This document shows positions 1-7,436 of a stretch of 64,000 nt of DNA, piece by piece. The translations under genes and the position numbers were made by a program. The notes under the pieces are model-generated. The model was not told the origin of the DNA. It was given only the letters and a program-made list of their open reading frames with translations, and did no database searches. The DNA is from Stagnihabitans sp038231395 (GTDB lineage Bacteria > Pseudomonadota > Alphaproteobacteria > Rhodobacterales > Rhodobacteraceae), in NCBI GenBank assembly GCA_038231395.1, contig JBBRLL010000022.1:1-64000 (forward strand), in the 5' to 3' direction. The number at the start of each line of letters is the position of its first letter. The first letter of the stretch is position 1.

Positions 1-1
1 C

Positions 2-115
2 CCTCAGGCCTGGCTGGCAGACGTTCTGGCAAGAATGCCCAGCATCGTCGTCTCACGCCTCCCGGAACTCCTGCCATGGAATTGGAAAGCCGCCCAAACC
101 GCGAAAGCCGCCTGA
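2..115 (+). CDS. IS66-family transposase, C-terminal end (partial)
   Basis: The frame is open from the left edge and ends in TGA at 113-115, giving 37 residues. It reads PQAWLADVLARMP, then LPELLPWNWK, which matches the conserved C-terminal element of IS66 TnpC transposases (Trp-Leu-x-Asp-Val-Leu, later Glu-Leu-Leu-Pro-Trp). The DDE catalytic core would lie outside the window, so intactness cannot be judged. The stop is followed within 24 bases by a sequence ending GCTTAC, the expected outer end of an IS66 inverted repeat, which supports the call. Confidence 0.8.
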   Translation, partial: PQAWLADVLARMPSIVVSRLPELLPWNWKAAQTAKAA

Positions 116-139
116 CCGCGTCCCTGACCGGATGCTTAC
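116..139 (+). mobile_element. Right terminal end of an IS66-family insertion sequence
   Basis: The bases just after the transposase stop end in CCGGATGCTTAC. Read inwards from the outside this is GTAAGCATCCGG, which fits IS66-family inverted repeats beginning GTAA. The element boundary is therefore placed at about 139. The family normally makes an 8-bp target duplication, so 140-147 is the predicted copy on this side; the partner end is outside the window. Confidence 0.65.
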
Positions 140-542
140 CCTCCGAAGTGCTTATTGTAGGCGCGAAGAACAGCTGGATTTGGCTCTGGATGATGAAACG
201 GCCATCGCTTTGAACGGAGCGCCAGTTTCACTACGGCACGTGTTGGGCACCGCGCTTTTTTTCCAAACAAAGGACAAACTGCCGGATAAGGTCGAACTAT
301 TGAAGGAAATCCAATTAAATCCAACAGGCGGTTTTCCTACCGAAAGTGTCCATCTTTTTGAAAAAATTGCGCGCATCGGCATTCATTTGACTGCTCTCCA
401 CGACTTGGCCACAACTCATGATGAAATCTCAAGTAACAATGTGCTAAGTTCCGAGTGCAGCAGGACCTATTCGGCAATCGTAAACAATTTGAGATCGCTT
501 CACTATCCAGTCATGGAAAAGATGGACAAATCCGAAGTCTGA
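132..542 (+). CDS. Unrecognised protein, probably 5'-truncated by the IS66 element
   Basis: This open frame encodes up to 136 residues. No family is recognised. The protein has no signal peptide or membrane segment and looks mostly helical and mixed-charge, with a stretch near the C-terminus reading SAIVNNLRSLHYPV. The only ATG upstream (132) lies inside the inserted element's terminal repeat. Codon usage is clearly more AT-rich than the flanking chromosome (many AAA, GAA, TTT codons), pointing to foreign origin. The simplest reading is the 3' part of a longer gene cut by the transposon. An intact gene starting in the repeat is less likely. Confidence 0.4.
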   Translation: MLTLRSAYCRREEQLDLALDDETAIALNGAPVSLRHVLGTALFFQTKDKLPDKVELLKEIQLNPTGGFPTESVHLFEKIARIGIHLTALHDLATTHDEISSNNVLSSECSRTYSAIVNNLRSLHYPVMEKMDKSEV

Positions 543-547
543 TCTTG

Positions 548-655
548 GTGACGGCTCGCGCATCTGCATCCAGATGGCTTTTACCCGTCAGCGCCCGTTA
601 CATGCACTACATAGAGGTCCGATGCTATGAAAACCGTCCCGATCCTCGACGCTAA
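548..655 (+). pseudogene. BrnT-family toxin remnant (C-terminal end only)
   Basis: The frame ending TAA at 653-655 contains PVSARYMHYIEVRCYE, which resembles the C-terminal signature of BrnT-like toxins (I/V-S-A-R-x-M-H-x-x-E-x-x-x-Y-E). Only about 35 residues can be read against a usual 85-100, and the upstream sequence in this frame does not look like BrnT. A neighbouring frame gives RICIQMAFTR, which could be the preceding strand after a frameshift. Its end overlaps the start of the antitoxin-like gene by 29 bases, as in intact brnTA operons. I read it as a decayed toxin gene; the short match leaves doubt. Confidence 0.5.
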
Positions 656-880
656 CGCCGAGGCCGAAGCCTTCCTCGCCCAAGACATCTCCTCCCTCGA
701 CTTCACCAGTTCAAACCCGTGACATGGGAGGCTGAACGCAAAGCCGCCCTCATCAACATGCGTCTGCCGCAACTGCTGATGGATGCGCTCAAAGCTGAGG
801 CCGCCAAACGAGGCATTCCCTATCAGCGCCTCATCCGCGAGGCGTTGGAACAGTTGGTCCGGCGTGGCTCTGAGACCTGA
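627..880 (+). pseudogene. CopG/BrnA-type antitoxin gene with a one-base deletion
   Basis: From ATG 627 the frame reads MKTVPILDANAEAEAFLAQD, then LDFTSSNP and a stop near 717. The next frame continues at once with FKPVTWEAE, then NMRLPQLLMDALKAEAAKRG and a run to TGA at 878-880. Together these make a complete CopG-like antitoxin: an N-terminal toxin-binding segment with the usual LDF-x-x-FKP motif and a C-terminal ribbon-helix-helix (NMRLPQ ... GIPYQRLIREALE). Restoring one C after 707 would rebuild LDFTQFKP, so a single deletion explains the break. The C-terminal DNA-binding half has an internal ATG and might still be made. Confidence 0.75.
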
Positions 881-943
881 CACCCCCACGGAACCCATCC
901 GCCCCTCCCAGCGTTATCCCTCCATCACAACAAGGAGGTTCCC

Positions 944-1021
944 ATGAAAGGTATCATTGCCTGGCTGCTCGGCGTCCCGATCATCGTCATCATCGGGCTC
1001 TACGTGTTCCACATATTCTGA
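944..1021 (+). CDS. 25-residue single-pass membrane peptide
   Basis: The peptide starts MKGIIAWLLGVPIIVIIGLY and ends FHIF. It is one hydrophobic helix with a short N-terminal lysine and a mid-helix proline. A near-consensus ribosome-binding site, AAGGAGG at 932-938, sits five bases before the ATG, and a strong hairpin follows the stop. Good initiation signals on such a short frame argue for a real gene. Function is unknown; small peptides of this type can act in membrane stress or as regulators of larger membrane proteins, but nothing here shows that. Confidence 0.6.
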   Translation: MKGIIAWLLGVPIIVIIGLYVFHIF

Positions 1022-1044
1022 CGGGAAGCCCGGTTCAGAATGAA

Positions 1045-1070
1045 GGGGTGCGCCCGCACAGGCGCACCCC
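1045..1070. terminator. 10-bp GC-rich hairpin between convergent genes
   Basis: GGGGTGCGCC and its exact complement GGCGCACCCC are separated by six bases. The hairpin lies between the membrane peptide gene (+) and the secreted protein gene (-), where a bidirectional terminator is expected. There is no clear T-tract on either side. Confidence 0.55.
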
Positions 1071-1077
1071 CGAAACG

Positions 1078-1428
1078 TCACTCCTTGATCACATGCCAGA
1101 CGCCGCCCAGACCGTCGCCTGCCATGTCTCCGGTCTTCTTGTCACCGGCGAAGAAGTACATCGGCTTGCCGTCATAGGCCAATTGCTTGGTGCCGTCGGT
1201 GCGGTCAACGAGGGTCCAGCCTTCGGTCAGCTTGTCGCTGGCCTTGCCGAGGTAGGGTGGCCATTTGGTGGCGCAGGCGTCGTAGCAGGCGGATTTTCCG
1301 CCCGCGTCCTTGTCGAAGACATACAAGGTCATCCCCTTGTCATCCATGATCATCCCAGCCATCGCGGCAAGAGTTGATCCCATCATAGCGGCGGCGAACA
1401 GCGTGGTGAAAAGGCGGGTGCGGTTCAT
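1078..1428 (-). CDS. Small secreted protein of the Lipoprotein_15 (COG4315) repeat family
   Basis: The 116-residue protein has a signal peptide (NRTR charge, hydrophobic FAAAMMGSTLAAMA) with no lipobox cysteine. The mature part has the GMTLYVFDKD motif, the CYDACATKWPPY segment and GKPMYFFAGDKKTGD, typical of the secreted repeat family PF03640, in which two short beta repeats carry Tyr-Phe-Phe/Val-Asp motifs. The two cysteines could form a disulphide or bind a ligand. Members are periplasmic with no assigned activity. It is probably monocistronic, reading away from a structured leader at 1466-1497. Confidence 0.8.
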   Translation of the reverse strand: MNRTRLFTTLFAAAMMGSTLAAMAGMIMDDKGMTLYVFDKDAGGKSACYDACATKWPPYLGKASDKLTEGWTLVDRTDGTKQLAYDGKPMYFFAGDKKTGDMAGDGLGGVWHVIKE

Positions 1429-1763
1429 CGAAACTCTCCTCTGCGGACATGCTCCGCTTGGGCGCGGCAGGATCAGCCGAAATGTTTCGGTCCTGCCCCT
1501 GTATCTTGTTTACAGTGTCGTTTCTGAGTCGACATGCGACCTTGGTCTGACGATTTTTACCTGATGCACCAAGTCCGCCGTCAATCCGAATGGCGCCAGG
1601 CTGAATGCTGCCCAGATGCGGTGTGCTGTGGAAACAGGGTTTCCGCCATCGGCGGCGTGTTTATGCAATTGCACGCATGGGCCATGCCGGGCGCGCGTTA
1701 CAAAACGGGCTCGGGCTGCGAAAATTGCACCTCTGAACTCTGTTGCAGCGCCCTTGTCGAAAA
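1429..1763. other. Intergenic stretch with an imperfect long hairpin
   Basis: No credible gene is seen in these 335 bases; the open frames have poor codon bias. At 1466-1497 there is a nested inverted repeat: GGCAGGA, four unpaired bases, CCGAAA, TG, TTTCGG, TCCTGCC. It lies about 40 bases upstream of the minus-strand secreted protein gene, so it could be an operator or a structured leader of that gene. It could also serve as a terminator for the minus-strand gene ending at 1764. Confidence 0.4.
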
Positions 1764-2201
1764 TCAGGCGCTGATAAACGCCATGCGCTCCCGCAGGGCG
1801 TGTTCAAACCCAGCCCGCATGGAGAGGATCGACACCGGCGCGCGCAACTGGGTCGGGGCCATGCGGTCCTCGGGGAAGCGCTGCTCTGTGCAGTCTTGCG
1901 AGACCAGGATAACGGGCACACGGCCCACAAGCACACCCATAATCTGAACCGCCCGCTTACCGCCCTCAAGGCCGCCGACATTGGCGCTGTCGCAGTCCAG
2001 AACGAACAGGCTGTAGCCAACCGGATCGTCGATCACATCCGAAAGAGCGGTAAACATCTCATCCACGATTTCGACCTGCGCACCAAGGCTGTTCAGCCGC
2101 CGCGCAATCTCGCCCTCTCGGTGGGACGTGACCAGAAGCACACGAACGCTAAAGCTGACACGAGCAGATCCGGGTTGATGGAAGGAACGAACGACGCGCA
2201 T
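1764..2201 (-). CDS. Degenerate receiver-domain-like protein
   Basis: The 145-residue product has the alternating strands and helices of a response-regulator receiver fold: RVLLVTSHREG (beta 1), QVEIVDE (beta 2), YSLFVLDCDSA (beta 3) and VPVILVSQ (beta 4). The beta 3 Asp of the phosphoacceptor position is kept, but the acidic pair after beta 1 is replaced by TSH and the usual Lys-Pro after beta 5 reads RAPV. It has no output domain. It may be a pseudo-receiver that binds a partner without phosphotransfer. The start could lie downstream at one of the Val codons before RVLLV. Confidence 0.55.
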   Translation of the reverse strand: MRVVRSFHQPGSARVSFSVRVLLVTSHREGEIARRLNSLGAQVEIVDEMFTALSDVIDDPVGYSLFVLDCDSANVGGLEGGKRAVQIMGVLVGRVPVILVSQDCTEQRFPEDRMAPTQLRAPVSILSMRAGFEHALRERMAFISA

Positions 2202-2354
2202 GCCTGGGCTCTTCTTTTGCCTATTTGATTTAATTTATTCAGAACCTTGGGCGGAAATAAGGGCGAATTCGGGCAAGATCGGCGTCGCTGTCTGAGGGTG
2301 GAGCCTGATTGTGCCGCGCTTTTGTTTAGGGCATAGTCGCAGACGAGAGGTGCC

Positions 2355-3278
2355 ATGGACTATGCAGACCTGATTGACGCCGAGACGTGGGCCTTCATCA
2401 AGGCGTCGGAGGATGCCTATCCGGCCGATACCGCCAGCTTCACCATTGCCCAGCAGCGTGCGGTTTATGATGCGATGTGCCGGGTCTTTCACCGCGGTTA
2501 TCCCAAAGGTGTGACGGCGGAGGATCGCCCGATTGGCGGTGTGCCGTGCCGTATCTTTGCCGGAGCCTCGCCGTCGATCCTGTACCTGCATGGCGGCGGT
2601 TTTGTGGTGGGGGGTCTTGATAGCCACGACGACATCTGTGCGGACCTTCGCGCTTCAACCGGTTTGACGGTGGTCCTTGCGGGCTATCGTCTGTCGCCAG
2701 AACATCGGCACCCGGCGGCTTTGGATGACACGCTGGCCGTCGCGCGGGCGTTGGCCTTGGACGGCCCGATCCTTTTGGCCGGTGACAGTGCGGGTGCCAA
2801 TCTTGCTGCTGCGGCTTCGCATGGTCTGCGTTTGTATCCCGACGTGAAAATTCTGGGTCAGGTGCTGATCTATCCCGGTCTTGGCGGCGATAGTTATACG
2901 GGAAGTTACCTTCGCCATGCCCATGCACCGATGCTGACCCGCGACGATGTGCTGTATTACGCAGGCATCCGGCATGGTGGCCACCAGCCCAAGGCAGACC
3001 CAACCGTCAGTCCTTTGCAGGACGCAGATTTCGTCAACCTGCCGCCAACTGTCACTTTTGGCGCGCAGTGCGACCCCTTGTGTGACGATGCCAGAACCTA
3101 TGCCGAAAAAGTCCGCGCCGCCGGCGGCCATTCCCATTGGATGACCGAACACGGTCTTGTCCACGGTTACCTGCGCGCCCGCCACACTGTGCCACGTGCC
3201 GCCGCCTCTTTCACCCGCATCACCGACGCTCTGTCCGCCCTCGCCGCCGGACATTGGCCTTATGGAGAACCCACATGA
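2355..3278 (+). CDS. Alpha/beta hydrolase of the hormone-sensitive lipase (HSL) family
   Basis: The 307-residue protein carries the HSL oxyanion-hole motif HGGGF (residues about 79-83) and the nucleophile motif GDSAG (about 141-145). Later DPLCDDA and HGLVHGY supply the expected catalytic Asp and His. It should be a cytoplasmic carboxylesterase on small acyl esters; the substrate is unknown. The stop overlaps the start of the class II aldolase gene by four bases (ATGA), so the two are translationally coupled and probably act on the same compound. Confidence 0.85.
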   Translation: MDYADLIDAETWAFIKASEDAYPADTASFTIAQQRAVYDAMCRVFHRGYPKGVTAEDRPIGGVPCRIFAGASPSILYLHGGGFVVGGLDSHDDICADLRASTGLTVVLAGYRLSPEHRHPAALDDTLAVARALALDGPILLAGDSAGANLAAAASHGLRLYPDVKILGQVLIYPGLGGDSYTGSYLRHAHAPMLTRDDVLYYAGIRHGGHQPKADPTVSPLQDADFVNLPPTVTFGAQCDPLCDDARTYAEKVRAAGGHSHWMTEHGLVHGYLRARHTVPRAAASFTRITDALSALAAGHWPYGEPT

Positions 3279-4036
3279 ACCAGCATGCCAACCTTAACCA
3301 CCCGAATTTGTCGCACTGGGTCGAACGGACTGATATGGCGGCGGCCTTTCGCTGGACCGTCAAGCTGAACTTGCATGAGGCGGTCGCAAACCACTTCTCG
3401 CTGGCCGTCAACCCAGAGGGCACCCGTTTCCTGATCAACCCTAACGGCCGCCATTTCGGCCGCATCACTGCCTCCAGTCTGGTGGAAATTGACGCCAACG
3501 ACCCTAAAACGCTGGAGCGTCCTGATGCCCCGGATCCGACCGCATGGGGCCTGCACGGGTCGATCCATCGCGCATTGCCGCATGCGCGCTGTGTGATGCA
3601 TGTCCATTCGATGCACGCGACGGTTCTGGCCAGCCTGGCCGACAGCACCTTGCCGCCGATCGACCAGAATTCCGCCATGTTCTTCAACCGTCATGTGGTG
3701 GACGGCCACTACGGCGGCATGGCTTTTGGTGACGAGGGAGCTCGCTGCGCCGAAATGCTGCGCGATCCCAAGATCACGGTGATGATCATGGGCAATCACG
3801 GTGTGCTGATCCTGGGCCAGACCGTGGCCGAAACCTTCAACCGCTTGACCTATTTCGAGCGCGCCGCCGAAACCTACATCCGTGCCCTGCAAACCGGCCG
3901 CCCTTTGCGCGTGCTGTCGGACGCCGTTGCCGAGAAAACTGCGCAGGAGTGGGAGGCGTATCCTGGCGGTGCCGATTTCCACTTGGCAGAGATCAAGGCC
4001 TTGCTGGATGAAGAAGGTGCCACCTACGCACAGTAA
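3275..4036 (+). CDS. Class II aldolase/adducin family protein
   Basis: The 253-residue product has the zinc-binding HVHSMHA segment and the MGNHGVLILG motif typical of the AraD/FucA/adducin fold. The upstream in-frame extension is rejected because ATG 3275 sits in an ATGA overlap with the esterase stop, as expected for coupled genes. Family members split or epimerise phosphorylated sugars, or decarboxylate. Sequence alone does not separate true aldolases from the broad subfamily of unknown substrate to which this N-terminus (WVERTDMAAAFRW) seems to belong. Confidence 0.82.
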   Translation: MNQHANLNHPNLSHWVERTDMAAAFRWTVKLNLHEAVANHFSLAVNPEGTRFLINPNGRHFGRITASSLVEIDANDPKTLERPDAPDPTAWGLHGSIHRALPHARCVMHVHSMHATVLASLADSTLPPIDQNSAMFFNRHVVDGHYGGMAFGDEGARCAEMLRDPKITVMIMGNHGVLILGQTVAETFNRLTYFERAAETYIRALQTGRPLRVLSDAVAEKTAQEWEAYPGGADFHLAEIKALLDEEGATYAQ

Positions 4037-4113
4037 CCTTACGCCTGGACCTCGTGCCGCAACCTTGGGCCGCAACCTTACGCACTGGGACCTTGCGCAC
4101 TGGGACCTTACGC
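4035..4113. repeat. Degenerate 15-bp tandem repeat between convergent genes
   Basis: CGCACTGGGACCTT occurs exactly at 4081-4094 and 4096-4109, with more diverged copies built around AACCTTACGC and AACCTTGGGC just upstream. The array begins at the aldolase stop and runs into the last codons of the minus-strand phosphodiesterase gene, so repeat growth would touch the C-terminus of that protein. Confidence 0.6.
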
Positions 4114-4941
4114 TGACAAAAACGACCGACATTTCATCGTTTCCGGCACCTTGACGCCAAGACGGGTCAGAAGCGTCGGTGCCAAAGCCAACTGATCCAA
4201 CACGGTTGAGGGCGCAGGGCCTTCTGCCGGGCCAAAGTAATACAGCGCGAAATCCCGCTGCGCCTCGGCTGTACCGCCATGATGCCCCCGCGCGTCCTGA
4301 CCATGGTCAGCGGTGACGATCACCTCATATCCAGCCGCACGCCACATGGGCAGGAAGTTGGCCAAAGCCTCGTCCATCCGATAACAGCCGTCGTCCATCT
4401 CTTCGCAATCGTGAAAGAACCGGTGGCCCAAACTGTCCAAAGTGCACGTGTGCAGGAGGCCGTAGTCGATCCCTTTGACCACACACAACCGGGTCAGCGT
4501 GGCGAACAGATCGACATCGGCGGGCGTCATCTGGTTGTATGCGCTATCGCCGGTCATGGTGTGAAAGCGACCATGGGCAATCGGGCCGTCCGGCTCATCA
4601 TATTCGATGTCATGGACGTGATCAAAGGGCGATCGGTTGAAGAACTCCGACCAGAAGCTGTGCGTCACCGCCCCGGTTTTAAGCCCCGCCTTGCTGGCCT
4701 CCGAGAAGACATCCGGGAATTCCAACCGTCGCCGTGTGGCATTGCCCCAAATGCCATGGACCTGCGGCGGTAGCCCGGTATGGATCGAGGCGTAGCAGCT
4801 GCCTGACGTACTTGGCAGCACGGCGCGCATTTTCCAAACGCCCGCCTCTCCGCTCGCAACCCAACCCTCCAGATTGCCAAACAGCCGCCGCCAATTGGCA
4901 TAGGGCACACCGTCTAGGATGATCAGCAGCAGTTTGGGCAT
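4108..4941 (-). CDS. Alkaline phosphatase-fold protein (type I phosphodiesterase/nucleotide pyrophosphatase type)
   Basis: The 277-residue protein begins MPKLLLIILDGVPY, placing the metal-binding Asp of the superfamily at residue 9. A Ser/Thr-rich nucleophile region (LPSTSGSCYASIHTG), DSLGHRFF and VTADHGQDARGHHGG supply the other di-metal ligands. The start at 4941 has a GGAGG ribosome-binding site; an upstream extension is possible but lacks one. There is no signal peptide, so it acts in the cytoplasm. It is the last gene of the ABC-transporter operon, which suggests that it hydrolyses a phosphodiester or phosphonate taken up by that system. Confidence 0.8.
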   Translation of the reverse strand: MPKLLLIILDGVPYANWRRLFGNLEGWVASGEAGVWKMRAVLPSTSGSCYASIHTGLPPQVHGIWGNATRRRLEFPDVFSEASKAGLKTGAVTHSFWSEFFNRSPFDHVHDIEYDEPDGPIAHGRFHTMTGDSAYNQMTPADVDLFATLTRLCVVKGIDYGLLHTCTLDSLGHRFFHDCEEMDDGCYRMDEALANFLPMWRAAGYEVIVTADHGQDARGHHGGTAEAQRDFALYYFGPAEGPAPSTVLDQLALAPTLLTRLGVKVPETMKCRSFLSA

Positions 4942-4981
4942 GACAGCCTCCGGTGGGGATATTCGGACCAGGATGAAAGGA

Positions 4982-6631
4982 TCAGTTGCCAGCACTCGCC
5001 ATCTTGCGCGACTTCAGAACGCCTTCCAGCCAACCCAGTTTCATTTCCGGCACCGAGGACAGCAGCAGGTCAGTGTAATCGTCAAACGGCGGTGCCAGCA
5101 CGTCAGATTTCTGGCCATAGCGCACCACCTCGCCCCGGTACATCACGGCGATCTTGTCGGCGATGGCTTTTACGGTGGCCAGATCATGGGTGATGAACAG
5201 ATAGGCCACCCCTTCTTTCGCCTGCAAATCCAACAGCAATTTGAGGATCCCATCCGCAACCAGCGGGTCCAGAGCAGAAGTCACCTCGTCACAAATGATC
5301 AGCTTCGGCTTGGCAGCCAAGGCCCGTGCGATACAGACCCGCTGCTTTTGACCGCCCGAAAGCTCTGCCGGGTAGCGGTTTTCAAATCCCGCACCCATTT
5401 CGATTTCATCCAGCAAGGCCTGAACCCGGGCGCGCTTTGCCTCGCCCTTCAAACCAAAGTAAAACTCCAATGGCCGCCCGATGATGGTGCCGACGGTCTG
5501 CCGGGGGTTCATCGCGGTATCGGCCATCTGGTAGACCATCTGCACCTCCCGCAGGTCATCCTTGGTGCGGCTTGCCAGATCCGGCGACAAAACCCGTCCG
5601 GCAAAGGTGATCGTCCCGGCTCCGGCGGGCAAAAGGCCGGTGATCACGCGGGCGAGGGTGGATTTACCCGACCCGCTTTCGCCCACAATCGCCAGGGTCT
5701 GCCCGGCCGCCACATCCACCGTCACATTCTTCAGCACGTCAAAGTCGGTGCCCCGATAGCGCGCCGTGATCCCTTCGGCGCGCAGCACCGGGGCGGCGGA
5801 AGATTTTTCGGTGTGATCAATGCTGCGCACCGAAACCAGCGCCTGCGTGTAAGCCTCTGCAGGTGTGTTGATGATCTGGTCGGCGGAGCCGTATTCCACG
5901 GTCTTGCCATGCCGCAGCACCATGATGTCATCCGCGACCTGCGCCACCACGGCAAGGTCATGGGTGATGTAGATCGCGGCAACCCCGGTATCATGGATGG
6001 CCTCTTTGATCGCGGCCAGCACGTCGATTTGGGTTGTCACGTCCAGCGCCGTGGTCGGCTCGTCAAAGATCACGAGGTCGGGCATCGGGCACAAGGCCAT
6101 CGCCGTCATGGCCCGCTGCAACTGACCACCCGAAACCTGATGCGGATAGCGCCGCCCGAAACTTTCCGGATTGGGCAGGCCCAGCTTGCGGAACAAATCC
6201 ACCGCACGGGCCTCAGCTTCAAAGCGCGACAAAACCTTGTGCAACAGAGTAGTTTCAATCACCTGCTCCATCAGCCGCTTGGCCGGGTTGAAGGCGGCTG
6301 CGGCGGACTGGGCCACATAAGTCACCTCGCGGCCGCGCAACGCTTGCAGGCCCTTGGTGCCGGCAGTGCGAATATCCCGCCCGTTCAGCAAAACCTGCCC
6401 CCCGGTCAGCCGCACGCCGCCGCGCCCATAGGCCATCGCCGCCAGACCAATCGTTGACTTGCCCGCGCCGGATTCGCCGATCAGCCCCAGCACCCGCCCC
6501 TTGGCGAGTGTCACTGACACGTCATCCACCAACATCAGATGTCGCGGTTTTTCGCCCGGAGGATAGGCGGTCGCCTCGATCCGCAGGTTCCTGATCTCCA
6601 GCAAGTCCCCTGTTCCGATTTTAGGCACCAC
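4982..6631 (-). CDS. Fused double ATP-binding protein of an oligopeptide-type ABC importer
   Basis: The 549-residue protein holds two complete ABC domains. The first has Walker A GESGAGKST, signature VSGGQ and Walker B DLVIFDEPT. The second has GESGSGKST, LSGGQKQR and LIICDEVT. The fusion corresponds to DppD plus DppF of classical systems, as in GsiA/YejF. It probably starts at GTG 6631, overlapping the 3' end of the permease gene by 11 bases. It powers import through the two permeases encoded upstream in the same operon. Confidence 0.92.
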   Translation of the reverse strand: MVPKIGTGDLLEIRNLRIEATAYPPGEKPRHLMLVDDVSVTLAKGRVLGLIGESGAGKSTIGLAAMAYGRGGVRLTGGQVLLNGRDIRTAGTKGLQALRGREVTYVAQSAAAAFNPAKRLMEQVIETTLLHKVLSRFEAEARAVDLFRKLGLPNPESFGRRYPHQVSGGQLQRAMTAMALCPMPDLVIFDEPTTALDVTTQIDVLAAIKEAIHDTGVAAIYITHDLAVVAQVADDIMVLRHGKTVEYGSADQIINTPAEAYTQALVSVRSIDHTEKSSAAPVLRAEGITARYRGTDFDVLKNVTVDVAAGQTLAIVGESGSGKSTLARVITGLLPAGAGTITFAGRVLSPDLASRTKDDLREVQMVYQMADTAMNPRQTVGTIIGRPLEFYFGLKGEAKRARVQALLDEIEMGAGFENRYPAELSGGQKQRVCIARALAAKPKLIICDEVTSALDPLVADGILKLLLDLQAKEGVAYLFITHDLATVKAIADKIAVMYRGEVVRYGQKSDVLAPPFDDYTDLLLSSVPEMKLGWLEGVLKSRKMASAGN

Positions 6632-7436
6632 GGCCCCCTTTCAGACTGGAGGTCCGCTGCAGCACCCAGTCGGCCACCAGATTGACCGAGATGGCCAGCA
6701 CCGCAATCGCCAGCGCAGGCATCAGCGCCGCCGCTTTGCCGTAGACCAGACCATCCTTATTCTCGCGCACCATGCCACCCCAATCGGACAGGGGCGGCTG
6801 AATACCAAGCCCAAGAAAGGAAAGGGTGGAAATGAACAGAACGGCAAAGATGAACCGCAGCCCGAATTCCGCCACCAGGGGTGACAGCGCGTTGGGCAAT
6901 ATCTCGCGGAAGATGATCCAGCCCTGCTTTTCGCCGCGCAACCTTGCCGCCTCGACATAATCCATCACGGCAATATCGACGGCAACCGCGCGGCTCAACC
7001 GGAAAACCCGGGTGGAATCGAGGATGCCCATCACCAGAATAAGCACTGTCAGATTCAACGGCAGCACCGACAATACGACCAGCGCCACGATCAAGGACGG
7101 CACTGCCATCATCAGATCAACTGCGCGGCTGAGAACCATATCTATCCAACCACCCCGTGTGGCCGCCAGAAACCCAAAGAACGCCCCCATGCTGAAGGCC
7201 AGAAGTGACGAGACCAAAGCCACGAAAATCGTGACCTGCGCGCCGTACAGCAACCGGCTGAGGATATCGCGCCCAATCGTGTCGGTCCCAAGCCAATAGG
7301 TGGTTGAGGGGTTCTCCCACACCTTTCCGACTGCGGACTCAATGGGATAGGGGGCGATCCACGGCGCGAAGATAGCGATCAGCACGAAGATGGTCGTGAT
7401 CGACATCCCCAGCAAGGCCGATACTGGTATTCTCAT
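6621..7436 (-). CDS. ABC importer permease, DppC type
   Basis: The 271-residue membrane protein has an N-terminal segment followed by a BPD transport domain with five more predicted helices. The GTDTIGRDILSRLLYGAQ motif marks the DppC/OppC branch, and the EAA loop reads EAARLRGEKQGWIIFREILPN, the site that docks with the ATPase. The start overlaps the stop of the other permease in ATGA (7433-7436), showing tight coupling. It pairs with the DppB-type protein to form the channel. Confidence 0.92.
   Translation of the reverse strand: MRIPVSALLGMSITTIFVLIAIFAPWIAPYPIESAVGKVWENPSTTYWLGTDTIGRDILSRLLYGAQVTIFVALVSSLLAFSMGAFFGFLAATRGGWIDMVLSRAVDLMMAVPSLIVALVVLSVLPLNLTVLILVMGILDSTRVFRLSRAVAVDIAVMDYVEAARLRGEKQGWIIFREILPNALSPLVAEFGLRFIFAVLFISTLSFLGLGIQPPLSDWGGMVRENKDGLVYGKAAALMPALAIAVLAISVNLVADWVLQRTSSLKGGRGA

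Noticed and set aside
4919..6457. 512-codon plus-strand frame opposite the double ATPase gene
   Set aside because: The opposite strand has two complete ABC domains. The long open frame is a by-product of high GC and codon bias.
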